A stretch of 64,000 bases of DNA, taken from contig NZ_CP016033.1 in the NCBI RefSeq assembly GCF_001663175.1, positions 2,542,001 through 2,606,000 of the forward strand, given 5' to 3'. The notes beneath the pieces are model-generated. The model worked only from the letters and a program-made list of their open reading frames with translations, was not told the DNA's origin and did not search any database. Every line of letters begins with the position of its first letter. Position 1 is the first letter of the stretch. The stretch comes from Erythrobacter neustonensis. GTDB lineage: Bacteria; Pseudomonadota; Alphaproteobacteria; Sphingomonadales; Sphingomonadaceae. Both the position numbers and the translations under genes were made by a program. Below are positions 56,068 through 64,000 of the stretch, piece after piece.

Positions 56068-56564
56068 GCGCCGCCCGCCTTGCCGAACGGGCGGTTGAGC
56101 ACGTCGATCTTCCAGTTGAGCACCACGGCGAAGCTGACCCAAACGAAATAGGGCACGTTGAGCCAGCCTGCGAAACTGTCACCGATGAGGCGGGGCAGCA
56201 CCACCATCAACGAGACCACCGACAGCCACAGAAACGCGTTTTCGCGCAGCGCCCAGTCGGGCCGCTTGAATTTGAAGAACAGCGGCGACCACAGCAGGTG
56301 CAGCGCGAAATTGACGATGAAAAGCGCCCACACAGCGGTCTGCGCCCCGGCCGAGGGTGCATGTGTGAGGCCGAGATAGAAGCTCCATCCCGAAAGGCCC
56401 AGAATGGTCGTCCAGGCCGGACCGAACAGCCAGTCGGGCGGTTGCCACGGCGGCTTGCGCAAGTTTCGATACCACGGACCGATTTCGGTCAACGCGCCGC
56501 CCGCTCCGCCAAGGATGATCGCCCACCCGGCGGCAATCGCGGCATTTGTCCAGTCGATTTCCAT
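56064..56564 (-). CDS. tspO: TspO/MBR-family tryptophan-rich sensory protein
   Basis: The 166-residue membrane protein has five hydrophobic helices. Diagnostic parts are IGPWYRNLRKPPWQPPDWLF plus GPAWTTILGLSG and the aromatic-rich helix NFALHLLWSPLFFKF. In alphaproteobacteria TspO responds to oxygen and tetrapyrroles and affects pigment gene expression. It is divergent from namZ, with 90 bases between. Confidence 0.93.
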   Translation of the reverse strand: MEIDWTNAAIAAGWAIILGGAGGALTEIGPWYRNLRKPPWQPPDWLFGPAWTTILGLSGWSFYLGLTHAPSAGAQTAVWALFIVNFALHLLWSPLFFKFKRPDWALRENAFLWLSVVSLMVVLPRLIGDSFAGWLNVPYFVWVSFAVVLNWKIDVLNRPFGKAGGA

Positions 56565-56654
56565 GGGCAACGCCTTGGCATAATGTGGGCGATGTTCCCA
56601 GCAGCTTTGCGAGGGCCATTGCCTTTGGCGGTGGAGTGATCCAACGCTTTGGTT

Positions 56655-57857
56655 ATGAAGAACGGTATCGACCGGCTGCTCGCCGACCCCGAACTCCTTG
56701 CCCAGCTCAAGGGCCGCCGCGCCGCGCTGGTCGCGCATCCGGCCAGTGTCACAGCGGATCTGACCCACAGTCTGGACGCGCTGATCGCCGCAGGGGTGCA
56801 GATCAATAGCGCCTTCGGCCCGCAGCATGGTCTCAAAGGCGACAAGCAGGACAACATGGTCGAAACCGCGGACGAGATGGATCCGCGTTACGGCATTCCG
56901 ATCTTCTCGCTCTATGGCGAAGTGCGCCGGCCGACTGCGGCGATGATGGCGAGCGCGGATGTATTCCTGTTCGACCTTCAGGATCTTGGCTGCCGGATCT
57001 ACACCTTCGTCACCACCCTTCTCTATCTTCTCGAAGAAGCGGCAAAGGCAGGCAAGGAAGTCTGGGTGCTCGACCGCCCCAATCCCGCTGGCCGCCCGGT
57101 CGAAGGCACGCTTCTGGTGCCGGGGCAGGAAAGTTTCGTGGGGGCGGCGCCGATGCCGATGCGCCACGGGCTGACAATGGGCGAAATGGGGCAATGGTTC
57201 ATCGCGCACTTCGGCCTCGACGTCGCATACAAGGTGGTGCCGATGGAAGGTTGGCAGCCTGACGGCGAAGGGCATGGGTGGCCGACAACGCGGCTGTGGA
57301 TCAATCCGTCGCCCAATGCCGCCAACATCAACATGGCGCGCGCCTATGCCGGGACGGTGATGCTCGAAGGGACGACCCTGTCCGAAGGCCGCGGCACCAC
57401 GCGCCCGCTCGAAGTGCTGTTTGGCGCGCCCGACATCGACGCAGCCGGCGTGCTCAAAGTGATGCGCAAGCTTGCGCCTGAATGGCTGGAAGGCTGCGCG
57501 ATCCGGGAGTGCTGGTTCGAGCCGACCTTCCACAAGCACGCAGGATCGCTGTGCAATGGGTTGATGATCCACGCAGAACTCAATTTCTACGATCACAATG
57601 CATTCCGGCCGTGGCGCTTGCAGGCGCTGGCCTTCAAGGCGATCCGGCGCCTTTATCCCGACTATCCGCTGTGGCGCGATTTTCCCTACGAGTACGAGCT
57701 CGAGCGGCTTGCGATCGACGTCATCAATGGCGGCCCCGCCTTGCGCGAATGGGTCGACGATGAGCGCGCCGCGCCCGACGATCTTGACGCCTTGGCGTCA
57801 CATGATGAGGCCGGGTGGGTCGCCGAGGTGCGTCCTTACCTACTTTACAGAATGTGA
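56655..57857 (+). CDS. namZ: Exo-beta-N-acetylmuramidase NamZ (DUF1343)
   Basis: The 400-residue protein matches NamZ, which removes terminal N-acetylmuramic acid from peptidoglycan fragments. Characteristic segments are INSAFGPQHGLKGDKQDNMV, DVFLFDLQDLGCRIYTFVTT, WVLDRPNPAGRPVEGTLL and EGRGTTRPLEVLFGAP. No signal peptide is visible, so it may act on internalised muropeptides. The ATG at 56655 is preferred to a TTG two codons upstream. An MFS gene follows 70 bases later and could be its uptake partner. Confidence 0.85.
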   Translation: MKNGIDRLLADPELLAQLKGRRAALVAHPASVTADLTHSLDALIAAGVQINSAFGPQHGLKGDKQDNMVETADEMDPRYGIPIFSLYGEVRRPTAAMMASADVFLFDLQDLGCRIYTFVTTLLYLLEEAAKAGKEVWVLDRPNPAGRPVEGTLLVPGQESFVGAAPMPMRHGLTMGEMGQWFIAHFGLDVAYKVVPMEGWQPDGEGHGWPTTRLWINPSPNAANINMARAYAGTVMLEGTTLSEGRGTTRPLEVLFGAPDIDAAGVLKVMRKLAPEWLEGCAIRECWFEPTFHKHAGSLCNGLMIHAELNFYDHNAFRPWRLQALAFKAIRRLYPDYPLWRDFPYEYELERLAIDVINGGPALREWVDDERAAPDDLDALASHDEAGWVAEVRPYLLYRM

Positions 57858-57927
57858 CGTCATGACGCTGCTAAGCGTGTGACATGGCGGCAGGCGCATC
57901 AAGCGCCGCCGATGGGAGAGAATAGCA

Positions 57928-59223
57928 ATGGCAACCACAGCACCGCCCGCTTCGGGCGCGCGATCCGTCAGGCTGACCTTGTGGATCTTGCTGATAGTCT
58001 ACATCTTCAATTTCATTGACCGGCAGATCGTCAATATCCTGGCAGAGCCGATCGCGCGCGATTTGCAACTGTCGGACACGCAGATCGGGTTGATGACGGG
58101 GCTCGCCTTTGCCTTGTTCTACACCGTTCTGGGCATCCCGATCGCCCGCTTCGCAGACCGACCTACGACCAATCGCCCCCGGCTGATCGCTGCTGCGCTT
58201 GCGGTCTGGTCGGCGATGACCGCGCTGTGCGGCTTTGCGCAGAATTTCTGGCAATTGCTGCTTGCGCGTATCGGCGTCGGCGTGGGCGAGGCCGGCTGCA
58301 CCCCGCCTGCGCATTCATTGATCAGCGACATCGTTCCGCCCGAAAAGCGCGCCTCGGCGCTGGCGTTCTACTCGCTGGGCATTCCCATCGGCACGCTGAT
58401 GGGCATGATTATCGGCGGCACACTGGCTGACTTGATGACCTGGCGCGATGCCTTCGTGATCGTCGGCCTGCCCGGCGTCATTCTGGCGCTGGTGGTGTGG
58501 TTCGTGCTGAAAGACCCGCGCCGCGCCGATGCGGCGTCGATCCTGCGCGCGCAGAACCCGGTGCCTGCATTGCCGCTGCGTGCAGCCTTGAAGGAAGTGA
58601 TGGGCTCGCGCGCCTATGTGCTGCTGTTGTGCGCCGGATCGGCCGCCGCATTCCTGTCCTATGGCAAGACCACCTGGACCACGATCTTCTTCCAGCGCAC
58701 GCATGAGCTTACCCCCGGACAGGTCGGGCTGTGGTTCGGGCTACTGGGCGGGGTAGGGGGGATCCTCGGAACCTGGCTCGGCGGCTATCTTGCCGACCGG
58801 TTCGGCGCGCGCAGCCGCCGCCATGTCCTGAGCGCGCCCGCGATCGGGATGGCGATTGCCGTTCCGCTTGCGTTTGCAGCCTATCAGGCGCCAACCTGGC
58901 CCTTGGCATTGACGCTGCTGTTCGTGCCGACGGTGCTGAATTCACTCTATTATGGCCCGACCTATTCGGCGGCGCAGGGCCTTGTCCCGATGCGTGCGCG
59001 GGCGATCGCAGCGGCATGCCTGCTGTTCGTCCAGAACCTTATCGGTCTTGGGCTGGGGCCACTGTTCTTCGGAATGCTGTCGGATGCGCTGCAACCGGCT
59101 TACGGGCAGGAATCCGTACGTTACGTCCTATACGGCGCAGCGTTTCTTGGCTTGGTCCCGGCGTTTTTCTTCTGGCGATGCAGCCTGCACCTCGATAACG
59201 AACTCGATCAGAAGGGCGCTTGA
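57928..59223 (+). CDS. MFS transporter (spinster-like)
   Basis: 431 residues with 12 hydrophobic segments. The first helix bears NFIDRQIVNILAEPIARDL, typical of the spinster-like group. Motif A is split around FADRPTTNRPR, and the fourth helix contains RIGVGVGEAGCTPPAHSLIS, also a group hallmark. The ribosome site GGGAGAG precedes the ATG. It follows namZ in the same direction; a muropeptide or sugar-derivative substrate is possible. Confidence 0.88.
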   Translation: MATTAPPASGARSVRLTLWILLIVYIFNFIDRQIVNILAEPIARDLQLSDTQIGLMTGLAFALFYTVLGIPIARFADRPTTNRPRLIAAALAVWSAMTALCGFAQNFWQLLLARIGVGVGEAGCTPPAHSLISDIVPPEKRASALAFYSLGIPIGTLMGMIIGGTLADLMTWRDAFVIVGLPGVILALVVWFVLKDPRRADAASILRAQNPVPALPLRAALKEVMGSRAYVLLLCAGSAAAFLSYGKTTWTTIFFQRTHELTPGQVGLWFGLLGGVGGILGTWLGGYLADRFGARSRRHVLSAPAIGMAIAVPLAFAAYQAPTWPLALTLLFVPTVLNSLYYGPTYSAAQGLVPMRARAIAAACLLFVQNLIGLGLGPLFFGMLSDALQPAYGQESVRYVLYGAAFLGLVPAFFFWRCSLHLDNELDQKGA

Positions 59224-59231
59224 TGCCGGCG

Positions 59232-59264
59232 TTCCGCTGCGCTGCTGTTCAGCGCGCAGCGGAA
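59232..59264. terminator. Hairpin between convergent genes
   Basis: TTCCGCTGCGC and GCGCAGCGGAA form a perfect 11-pair stem with an 11-base loop, between the MFS stop and the end of the opposing small gene. It could serve both strands. Confidence 0.6.
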
Positions 59265-59276
59265 TGTAGGGCCCGG

Positions 59277-59621
59277 TCAATCGCGCTTGCGTTGTGTTGA
59301 GGTTTCGGGGCTGTCTTTTTGCCCGGACGGCAGAGGCGTCGACGCCGGTCGCCCGGTTGCTGCCTGACAGTCGCGACGCTTTCCGGGCTGACCACCGGCG
59401 GGCGTTTCATCGGCCGCAGTGGTCTGCGAGCCGGCGCGCGCGACTGCCGCGCACTGCGCGGCGACCGGGACCTTGGCGCCTTGCGCCGCCTCGATCAACG
59501 CTTCCTGCTTAAGCGAGCGCACATAGGTAGGATTATCGAACGGCAGAGCAACCTGCGCGGTAGCGGGAACGGCAGTCGGAGTGATCGCAAGCACGGTTGA
59601 TAAACAAATCACCGTTCTCAT
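59277..59621 (-). CDS. Secreted hypothetical protein
   Basis: The 114-residue protein has a signal peptide (RTVICLSTVLAITPTAVPAT then AQ) and a mature part with two cysteines in QCAAVA and RRDCQAATG. The disordered tail is rich in Pro, Gly, Ser and charged residues. The start at 59621 has GGAGA six bases upstream, better spaced than the ATG two codons earlier. No family is recognised. Confidence 0.6.
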   Translation of the reverse strand: MRTVICLSTVLAITPTAVPATAQVALPFDNPTYVRSLKQEALIEAAQGAKVPVAAQCAAVARAGSQTTAADETPAGGQPGKRRDCQAATGRPASTPLPSGQKDSPETSTQRKRD

Positions 59622-59651
59622 TACCATTCTCCAATTGCGGCGAACAGTCGA

Positions 59652-60836
59652 TTAGGCCCCGTGCTTGCGGCTCAACTCCCGCATCGCATCGTCGAGCCCG
59701 TCGAGCGTGAGCGGATACATCCGGTCATTGACCAGCTGCTTGATCATCTTGGTCGACTGCGAATACCCCCACTGCTTTTCCGGCACCGGATTGAGCCACA
59801 CGGTCGCCGGATAGGTGTTGGTCACGCGCTGCAACCACACCGCGCCCGCTTCTTCGTTCATGTGCTCGACGCTGCCGCCCGGATGCGTGACCTCGTAGGG
59901 GCTCATTGCCGCATCGCCGACGAACACGATTTTGTAGTCGTGGCCGTATTTGTGCAGCACGTCCCAGGTCTTGGTGCGTTCCTGCCAGCGGCGCCTGTTG
60001 TCCTTCCACACGCCTTCATAAAGGCAGTTGTGGAAGTAGAAGAACTCCATGTTCTTGAATTCGCTGGTAGCCGCGCTGAACAACTCCTCGACCAGCTTGA
60101 TGAAGGGGTCCATCGACCCGCCGACATCGAGGAAAAGCAGCAGTTTCACCGCATTGCGGCGTTCGGCGCGCATGTGGATGTCGAGCCAGCCCTGCTTGGC
60201 CGTGCCGGCGATCGTCGCGTCGATGTCGAGCTGGTCCTGCGCGCCTTCGCGGGCGAAACGGCGCAGGCGCCGGAGCGCCATCTTGATGTTGCGGGTGCCC
60301 AGTTCGCGCGTGGAGTCGAGGTTCTTGAATTCGCGCTTTTCCCAGACCTTCACCGCCTTGCCGTGGCGCGATTCCCCGCCGATCCGCACGCCTTCGGGGT
60401 TGTAGCCCGAATTGCCGAACGGGCTGGTGCCCCCGGTGCCGACCCACTTGTTGCCGCCCTGATGGCGCTTTTCCTGTTCTTCCAGACGCTTTTTCAGCGT
60501 CTCCATGATCTCGTCCCAGTCGCCCAGCGACTTGATCTTCTCCATCTCTTCGGGTGTCAGGAATTTCTCTGCGACAGCTTTCAGCCAATCTTCGGGAATG
60601 TCGACCGGGTTCTGCCCGTAGTCCGCCATGATCCCCTTGAAAACCTTCTGGAACACCTGATCGAACCGGTCGAGCATGCCTTCGTCCTTCACGAAGGTTG
60701 CGCGGCTCAGGTAATAAAACGCCTCGGGCGTCTGCTCGATCACGTCCTTCTCGAGCGCCTCGAGCAGGGTGAGGTGTTCCTTGAAGGAAGCGCCGATCCC
60801 GGCGGCGCGCAATTCGTCGACGAAGTTGAAGAACAT
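59652..60836 (-). CDS. CoxE-type VWA domain protein
   Basis: The 394-residue protein belongs to the CoxE/VWA group that works with MoxR ATPases in protein maturation. The N-terminal helical part begins MFFNFVDELRAAGIGASFKE. The VWA domain carries the metal-site LLFLDVGGSMDPFIKLVEEL, a slightly modified MIDAS (DxGxSM). FVGDAAMSPYEVTHPGGS provides later MIDAS residues. The start is fixed because the longer frame contains only unconserved residues. Its likely partner, the MoxR gene, ends 2.8 kb away on the same strand. Confidence 0.9.
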   Translation of the reverse strand: MFFNFVDELRAAGIGASFKEHLTLLEALEKDVIEQTPEAFYYLSRATFVKDEGMLDRFDQVFQKVFKGIMADYGQNPVDIPEDWLKAVAEKFLTPEEMEKIKSLGDWDEIMETLKKRLEEQEKRHQGGNKWVGTGGTSPFGNSGYNPEGVRIGGESRHGKAVKVWEKREFKNLDSTRELGTRNIKMALRRLRRFAREGAQDQLDIDATIAGTAKQGWLDIHMRAERRNAVKLLLFLDVGGSMDPFIKLVEELFSAATSEFKNMEFFYFHNCLYEGVWKDNRRRWQERTKTWDVLHKYGHDYKIVFVGDAAMSPYEVTHPGGSVEHMNEEAGAVWLQRVTNTYPATVWLNPVPEKQWGYSQSTKMIKQLVNDRMYPLTLDGLDDAMRELSRKHGA

Positions 60837-60970
60837 GGCACGATGCTTAAACCGCGCATGTTCCCCTGACCAGTCCCCTTTATGAGGGCAAAACGGCCCC
60901 TGCTTAACGCTTGGCTTACCATCCTGCGCGTAGAGTTCGGCCCGACAGAAACACAGGGTCGCTCGCACAC

Positions 60971-62371
60971 ATGAACAGTCTCGCCATCGATACCGCCAAT
61001 GCCCATGCCCTGGGCATGATCCCCGAAAGCTGCGGCGCGGTGACGGTGGGGTGCACCGATGTCGCCGGTGTTGTGGAAGCGGTGATCCAGTCCTCCAAAA
61101 CGCTGCGCTCGGAGCACGAGGCGCTGGCCGAGACGGTGCGCGCGCTGGAGGCCGACCAGACCAAGGTGGCCGAAGCGAGCGACGAGGCGCGGCTTTTGTC
61201 CGAACGCGCGATCGAGCGCCTCAATGAAGGCACCGCGCTGATCCAGTCGTCGCTCGGCCAGATCGCCGGGCTGATCGAACTGGTCGACACGCTGGGCCAG
61301 CACGTCACCAGCTTTTCGGCCGCGATGGAGCAGGTGCGCCGCAGCGCGCAGGACATCGGCGAGATCGCCGAGACAACCAATATCCTCGCATTGAACGCCA
61401 CGATCGAGGCGATGCGGGCAGGGGACGCGGGTAGGACATTCGCGGTGGTCGCGGCGGAGGTGAAGAGCCTTGCCAACGACACGCGCAAGGCGACCGAGGA
61501 AATCGCGGCGACGATCGACGCGCTGGGCGGCGAGGCAGCGGTCGTGATCGGCCGGATCGAAGCCGGCGCAACCGCCAGCGGCGAGGCGCGCGCCAGCGTG
61601 GCCCGGATCGAGAGCACGATCACCAATGTCGGGTCGCTGGTGGAGGAGGTCGACAAGCAGAACGATGTCATCGCGCGGTCGACCGGAACGATCTCGGGCC
61701 ATGTCGACAAAGTCCAACGCGTTCTGGCCGGATATGACGCGGCATCGCGGAAAAACGAAGACCGCCTACACGGCGCGCATCGCAAGATGGAGGAACTGGA
61801 AATCACCGCCTCCGAGATGTTCGACCGCATCGTCCACGCCGGGTTGAGCCCCGAGGACAGCGCGATGGTCGCGCAGGCGCAGGCGATGATGCAGGAGATC
61901 GTCGCGCACACCGAAACCGCATTGGCCCGCGGCGCGATCAGCGCGGCAGCGTTGTTCGATACCGATTACCAGAGCGTTCCGGGCACTAACCCGCCGCTGT
62001 TCCGCACCCGGCTGACCGATTGGGCGCACGAGGAATGGCGCCCCTTCCTCGACCGCGCCAAGGCGAGCGATGCGCGCGTGCTGGCGGCGGCCTGCACCGA
62101 TATCAACGGGTTCCTGCCCACCCACCTAACCGAGCGCAGCCGCAAGCCGACGGGCGATTTGAACCACGACACACAGTTCTGCCGCAATGGCCGGATCATG
62201 CTCGAAGCGATCGATTACAAGGCCAAGCATTCGCCCGCGTCCTACATGATGGCGGTCTACCGGCAGGAGGGCGACGGCGATTCCTACGTGGTGGTGCGCA
62301 ATGTCTATGTTCCGCTGGTGATCGGCGGACGGCGCTGGGGCGATTTCGAGCTGGCTTACAGCTTCGATTGA
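60971..62371 (+). CDS. Soluble methyl-accepting chemotaxis protein with C-terminal sensor
   Basis: The 466-residue chemoreceptor has no membrane helix. The signalling module comes first: coiled coil from residue 35, tip IGEIAETTNILALNATIEAM plus RAGDAGRTFAVVAAEVKSLA, and trailing helix to about 290. A C-terminal domain (about 320-466) contains TDINGFLPTHLTERSRKPTG and QFCRNGRIMLEAIDYKAKHS, resembling the Cache-like domain of other alphaproteobacterial cytosolic receptors. The ligand is probably internal. An upstream in-frame ATG (60911) is less likely. Confidence 0.92.
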   Translation: MNSLAIDTANAHALGMIPESCGAVTVGCTDVAGVVEAVIQSSKTLRSEHEALAETVRALEADQTKVAEASDEARLLSERAIERLNEGTALIQSSLGQIAGLIELVDTLGQHVTSFSAAMEQVRRSAQDIGEIAETTNILALNATIEAMRAGDAGRTFAVVAAEVKSLANDTRKATEEIAATIDALGGEAAVVIGRIEAGATASGEARASVARIESTITNVGSLVEEVDKQNDVIARSTGTISGHVDKVQRVLAGYDAASRKNEDRLHGAHRKMEELEITASEMFDRIVHAGLSPEDSAMVAQAQAMMQEIVAHTETALARGAISAAALFDTDYQSVPGTNPPLFRTRLTDWAHEEWRPFLDRAKASDARVLAAACTDINGFLPTHLTERSRKPTGDLNHDTQFCRNGRIMLEAIDYKAKHSPASYMMAVYRQEGDGDSYVVVRNVYVPLVIGGRRWGDFELAYSFD

Positions 62372-62388
62372 ATGCGTCCACCACGCGA

Positions 62389-62404
62389 TGTTTCACATGA
62401 AACA
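62389..62404 (+). promoter_or_regulatory. parS-like palindrome, site B
   Basis: TGTTTCACATGAAACA is the exact reverse complement of site A and one transition from the ParB consensus. Flanking GCGA and TCGC extend the near-palindrome to 24 bases. It lies 17 bases past the chemoreceptor stop. Confidence 0.6.
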
Positions 62405-62439
62405 TCGCCATTTTGCCTGGCTGAACCGCCGCAAAACGG

Positions 62440-62479
62440 GGTCTGAATTGGTCTAGAGGGGGTCTGAAGAGGGTCTAAA
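62440..62479 (+). repeat. Four GGTCT repeats in helical phase
   Basis: GGTCTGAA, GGTCTAGA, GGTCTGAA and GGTCTAAA start at 62440, 62450, 62461 and 62472, so the spacing is 10, 11 and 11 bases, one DNA turn each. They lie 35 bases beyond the parS-like site. Confidence 0.75.
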
Positions 62480-62484
62480 ACGCG

Positions 62485-62515
62485 CAGGCATGGGCCGAAC
62501 CATGCCTGTTTTCTT
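62485..62515 (+). terminator. Intrinsic terminator after the soluble chemoreceptor
   Basis: CAGGCATGG and CCATGCCTG form a perfect 9-pair stem with a 6-base loop, followed by TTTTCTT. The parS-like site and GGTCT array are therefore inside the transcribed 3' tail of the chemoreceptor gene. Confidence 0.85.
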
Positions 62516-62605
62516 ACCCTGCGCGCACCACGGCGGCAGCTTGCCGGGTTAACGATCCGCGCCTAACTGTTAACCATTGTCTGGTGAACGGAAAGAAGGT
62601 GCGGA

Positions 62606-63625
62606 TTGCCGCTTTTGCCTTTCAAGGCTGCGGGAATGCTCAGCGGCAGTCTGCTGCTGCTGACGGTGCTTGCGCAAGATCCGCCGGACATTGCGGCGGC
62701 ACCCCTGACAGCGCCAGCGCTAGCGCCAGAACCCGCTGCGGCGCTCCCCCCGCCGGTGCCCACCCGCAACGTCGATGATGTGCTGCAAAGCGGGGTAGTG
62801 ATCACTATCAGCCTCGCCTCGCAGCAGATGCACGTGTTCCGCGACGGGGTGCTGTGGCATTCAAGCCCGGTGTCGACCGGCAAGCGCGGCAAGGAAACCC
62901 CCACGGGCGTCTTCGCGATCCTGCAGAAGAAGACCTTCCACCGCTCGAACCTCTACAGCAACGCGCCGATGCCGTTCATGCAGCGGCTGACATGGGACGG
63001 GATCGCGATCCATGCAGGCGATCTGCCGGGCTACCCCGCCTCGCACGGCTGCATCCGCATTCCCAAGCCCTTCGCGGCGGAACTGTTCAGGCTCACCAAT
63101 GCCGCATCGACCGCGGTGATCGTGGTCGACGAACCGGCAAAAAGCGGGAACGAGGCGCTCGCGCTTGCCCGCGCCACGAAAGGCACAGTGCCGATCCCGG
63201 CCGACCTGCTGCGCCGCGAGGCGGCAGCTTTGGCCAAGGCCGATCAGGTGCCATCAGCACGGCTGCCCGCAGCGCGGATCATCGCCGCACCGCCGCCCGC
63301 ACCATTGCTGACGCCGACCGAATTGTTGCCCCCCGAACTGGTGCCGCCGCCATCTCCGCCGGCGGCTGCCCCAGGTGTCGCAGCGATGCCGGCGGGCAAG
63401 GGGCAGACGATCCAGCTTGCCGCCGAATTGACCGCCGAACGCGCATCGGCCCGCTGGGCCGAACTGTCCGCGCAGCGCCCCGAATTGCGCGCGATGCAGA
63501 TGGCGGTGATCCCGGCGATGGTGAACGGCACCCGCTATTACCGCCTGCGTGCGTCAGCCGCGGGCGCGCATTCGGCCTGCGCGGCGTTGAAACGCGCCGG
63601 GATCGCCTGTTTTCCGGTGAGCTAG
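62606..63625 (+). CDS. L,D-transpeptidase with C-terminal SPOR-like domain
   Basis: The 339-residue exported enzyme makes 3-3 peptidoglycan cross-links or attaches proteins to the wall. A signal segment (MLSGSLLLLTVLA) leads to a Pro/Ala linker and the YkuD domain (about residues 60-175) with the catalytic motif IHAGDLPGYPASHGCIRIPK, where the SHGC cysteine is the nucleophile. A Pro-rich stretch and a C-terminal SPOR-like domain (IQLAAELTAERASARWAELS to AACFPVS-type ending) follow, suggesting septal glycan binding. The start is TTG with AAGG six bases upstream; an ATG at 62636 is the alternative. Confidence 0.9.
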   Translation: MPLLPFKAAGMLSGSLLLLTVLAQDPPDIAAAPLTAPALAPEPAAALPPPVPTRNVDDVLQSGVVITISLASQQMHVFRDGVLWHSSPVSTGKRGKETPTGVFAILQKKTFHRSNLYSNAPMPFMQRLTWDGIAIHAGDLPGYPASHGCIRIPKPFAAELFRLTNAASTAVIVVDEPAKSGNEALALARATKGTVPIPADLLRREAAALAKADQVPSARLPAARIIAAPPPAPLLTPTELLPPELVPPPSPPAAAPGVAAMPAGKGQTIQLAAELTAERASARWAELSAQRPELRAMQMAVIPAMVNGTRYYRLRASAAGAHSACAALKRAGIACFPVS

Positions 63626-63626
63626 A

Positions 63627-64000
63627 TCAGGTCGGGTTGCGCCGCGCCATGAAGGCGAGGCGTTCGAACAGCATGATGTCCTGTTCGTTCTTGAGCAGCG
63701 CACCGTGCAGCGGCGGGATCGCGCTCGCCGGATTGCTGTTCTGCAGCACTTCCAGCGGCATATCCTCGTTCAGCAGCAGCTTGAGCCAGTCGAGCAGCTC
63801 GCTGGTCGAGGGCTTCTTCTTCAGGCCCGGCACTTCGCGCAGGTCGTAGAACACATCCATCGCCTTCTTCACCAGCGCCTTCTGGATGCCGGGGAAGTGG
63901 ACGTCGATGATGTCCTGCATCGTGTCGCGATCAGGGAACTTGATGTAGTGGAAGAAGCAGCGGCGCAGGAACGCGTCGGGCAGTTCCTTCTCGTTGTTCG
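63627..64000 (-). CDS. MoxR-family AAA ATPase, N-terminus off window
   Basis: The visible 124 residues are the C-terminal part: NNEKELPDAFLRRCFFHYIK is the sensor-1/arginine-finger region of MoxR ATPases, followed by the helical lid domain ending ERLAFMARRNPT. MoxR ATPases act as chaperones with VWA proteins; the CoxE-type gene at 59.7 kb is the probable partner. The gene continues beyond base 64000, and it is convergent with the L,D-transpeptidase gene. Confidence 0.9.
   Translation of the reverse strand, partial: NNEKELPDAFLRRCFFHYIKFPDRDTMQDIIDVHFPGIQKALVKKAMDVFYDLREVPGLKKKPSTSELLDWLKLLLNEDMPLEVLQNSNPASAIPPLHGALLKNEQDIMLFERLAFMARRNPT

Larger units (their letters stand above)
62372..62605. 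other. Spacer with parS-like site, repeat array and terminator
   Basis: 234 bases between the soluble chemoreceptor and the L,D-transpeptidase gene. In order it holds a parS-like palindrome, four GGTCT repeats and an intrinsic terminator, then the presumed transpeptidase promoter in the A/T-richer last 90 bases. Confidence 0.7.

Overview
The window reads as a chromosomal segment of a GC-rich alphaproteobacterium, most likely order Sphingomonadales and close to Erythrobacteraceae. I base this on protein flavour and gene neighbourhoods (rpiB-glyA, YqeY-dnaG-rpoD opposite carAB-greA, DUF4170, rplY-pth-ychF, glyQS-ppdK, a MutL carrying its own endonuclease motif, a PEP-CTERM protein). This is judgement from recognised families; no database search was possible. 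I see no rRNA, insertion sequence, integrase, CRISPR array or prophage. About 64 protein genes and one tRNA-Lys(CTT) cover nearly all of the sequence.

Layout. 1-7.6 kb, minus strand: rpiB-glyA (glyA cut by the window edge), a cysteine-rich Sel1-repeat secreted protein, and YqeY-dnaG-rpoD. 7.8-13.5 kb, plus: carA, an atypical 109-codon gene wedged in frame-coupled fashion before carB, carB, greA and a small membrane protein. 13.6 kb: a parS-like palindrome in a gene-poor gap. 14-16.4 kb, minus: a DUF4170 gene and a YqjD/YqjE-like membrane-protein operon. 16.5-20.6 kb: eno, a MarR regulator, ribB-ribH and tRNA-Lys. 20.8-26.7 kb, minus: the complete elongation operon mreB-mreC-mreD-mrdA-rodA. 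26.9-36.4 kb: mutL, a DUF1206 protein, an NPP-type phosphodiesterase, ychF, a P-loop kinase-like gene, a mini PEP-CTERM protein, pth, rplY and two tandem TraB/GumN proteins. 36.5-37.2 kb: a membrane protein plus XRE regulator operon with a repeat-rich promoter. 37.3-43 kb, plus: glyQ-glyS and ppdK. 43-51.4 kb: a methyltransferase opposite comF, a hairpin-rich non-coding stretch, hisI, a MerR regulator, an acyl-CoA dehydrogenase, an OprB-type porin, a transmembrane chemoreceptor and a FlbD-like protein. 51.5-64 kb: MFS-cysK, PilZ, tyrS, a DOMON-like protein, TspO, NamZ (DUF1343), a second MFS, a secreted protein, a CoxE-type VWA protein, a soluble chemoreceptor, a second parS-like site, an L,D-transpeptidase and the end of a MoxR ATPase.

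The gene content is mostly core: replication and transcription (dnaG, rpoD, greA, mutL), translation (glyQS, tyrS, rplY, pth, tRNA-Lys), pyrimidine/arginine precursor supply (carAB), riboflavin (ribB, ribH), cell shape and wall (mreBCD-mrdA-rodA, L,D-transpeptidase, NamZ) and chemotaxis.

The most interesting signals are outside ordinary genes. (1) The same 16-base parS-like sequence occurs at 13.6 and 62.4 kb in opposite orientations. Each copy is followed on the same side by GGTCT repeats spaced 10-11 bases apart. (2) A roughly 280-base stretch at 44.6-44.9 kb is built of successive hairpins and may be an undescribed RNA. (3) The RibB enzyme carries an N-terminal helix-turn-helix, and a perfect palindrome lies just upstream of its gene. 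(4) A foreign-looking gene interrupts carAB. (5) The XRE operon promoter contains three copies of a repeat at about 20-base spacing.
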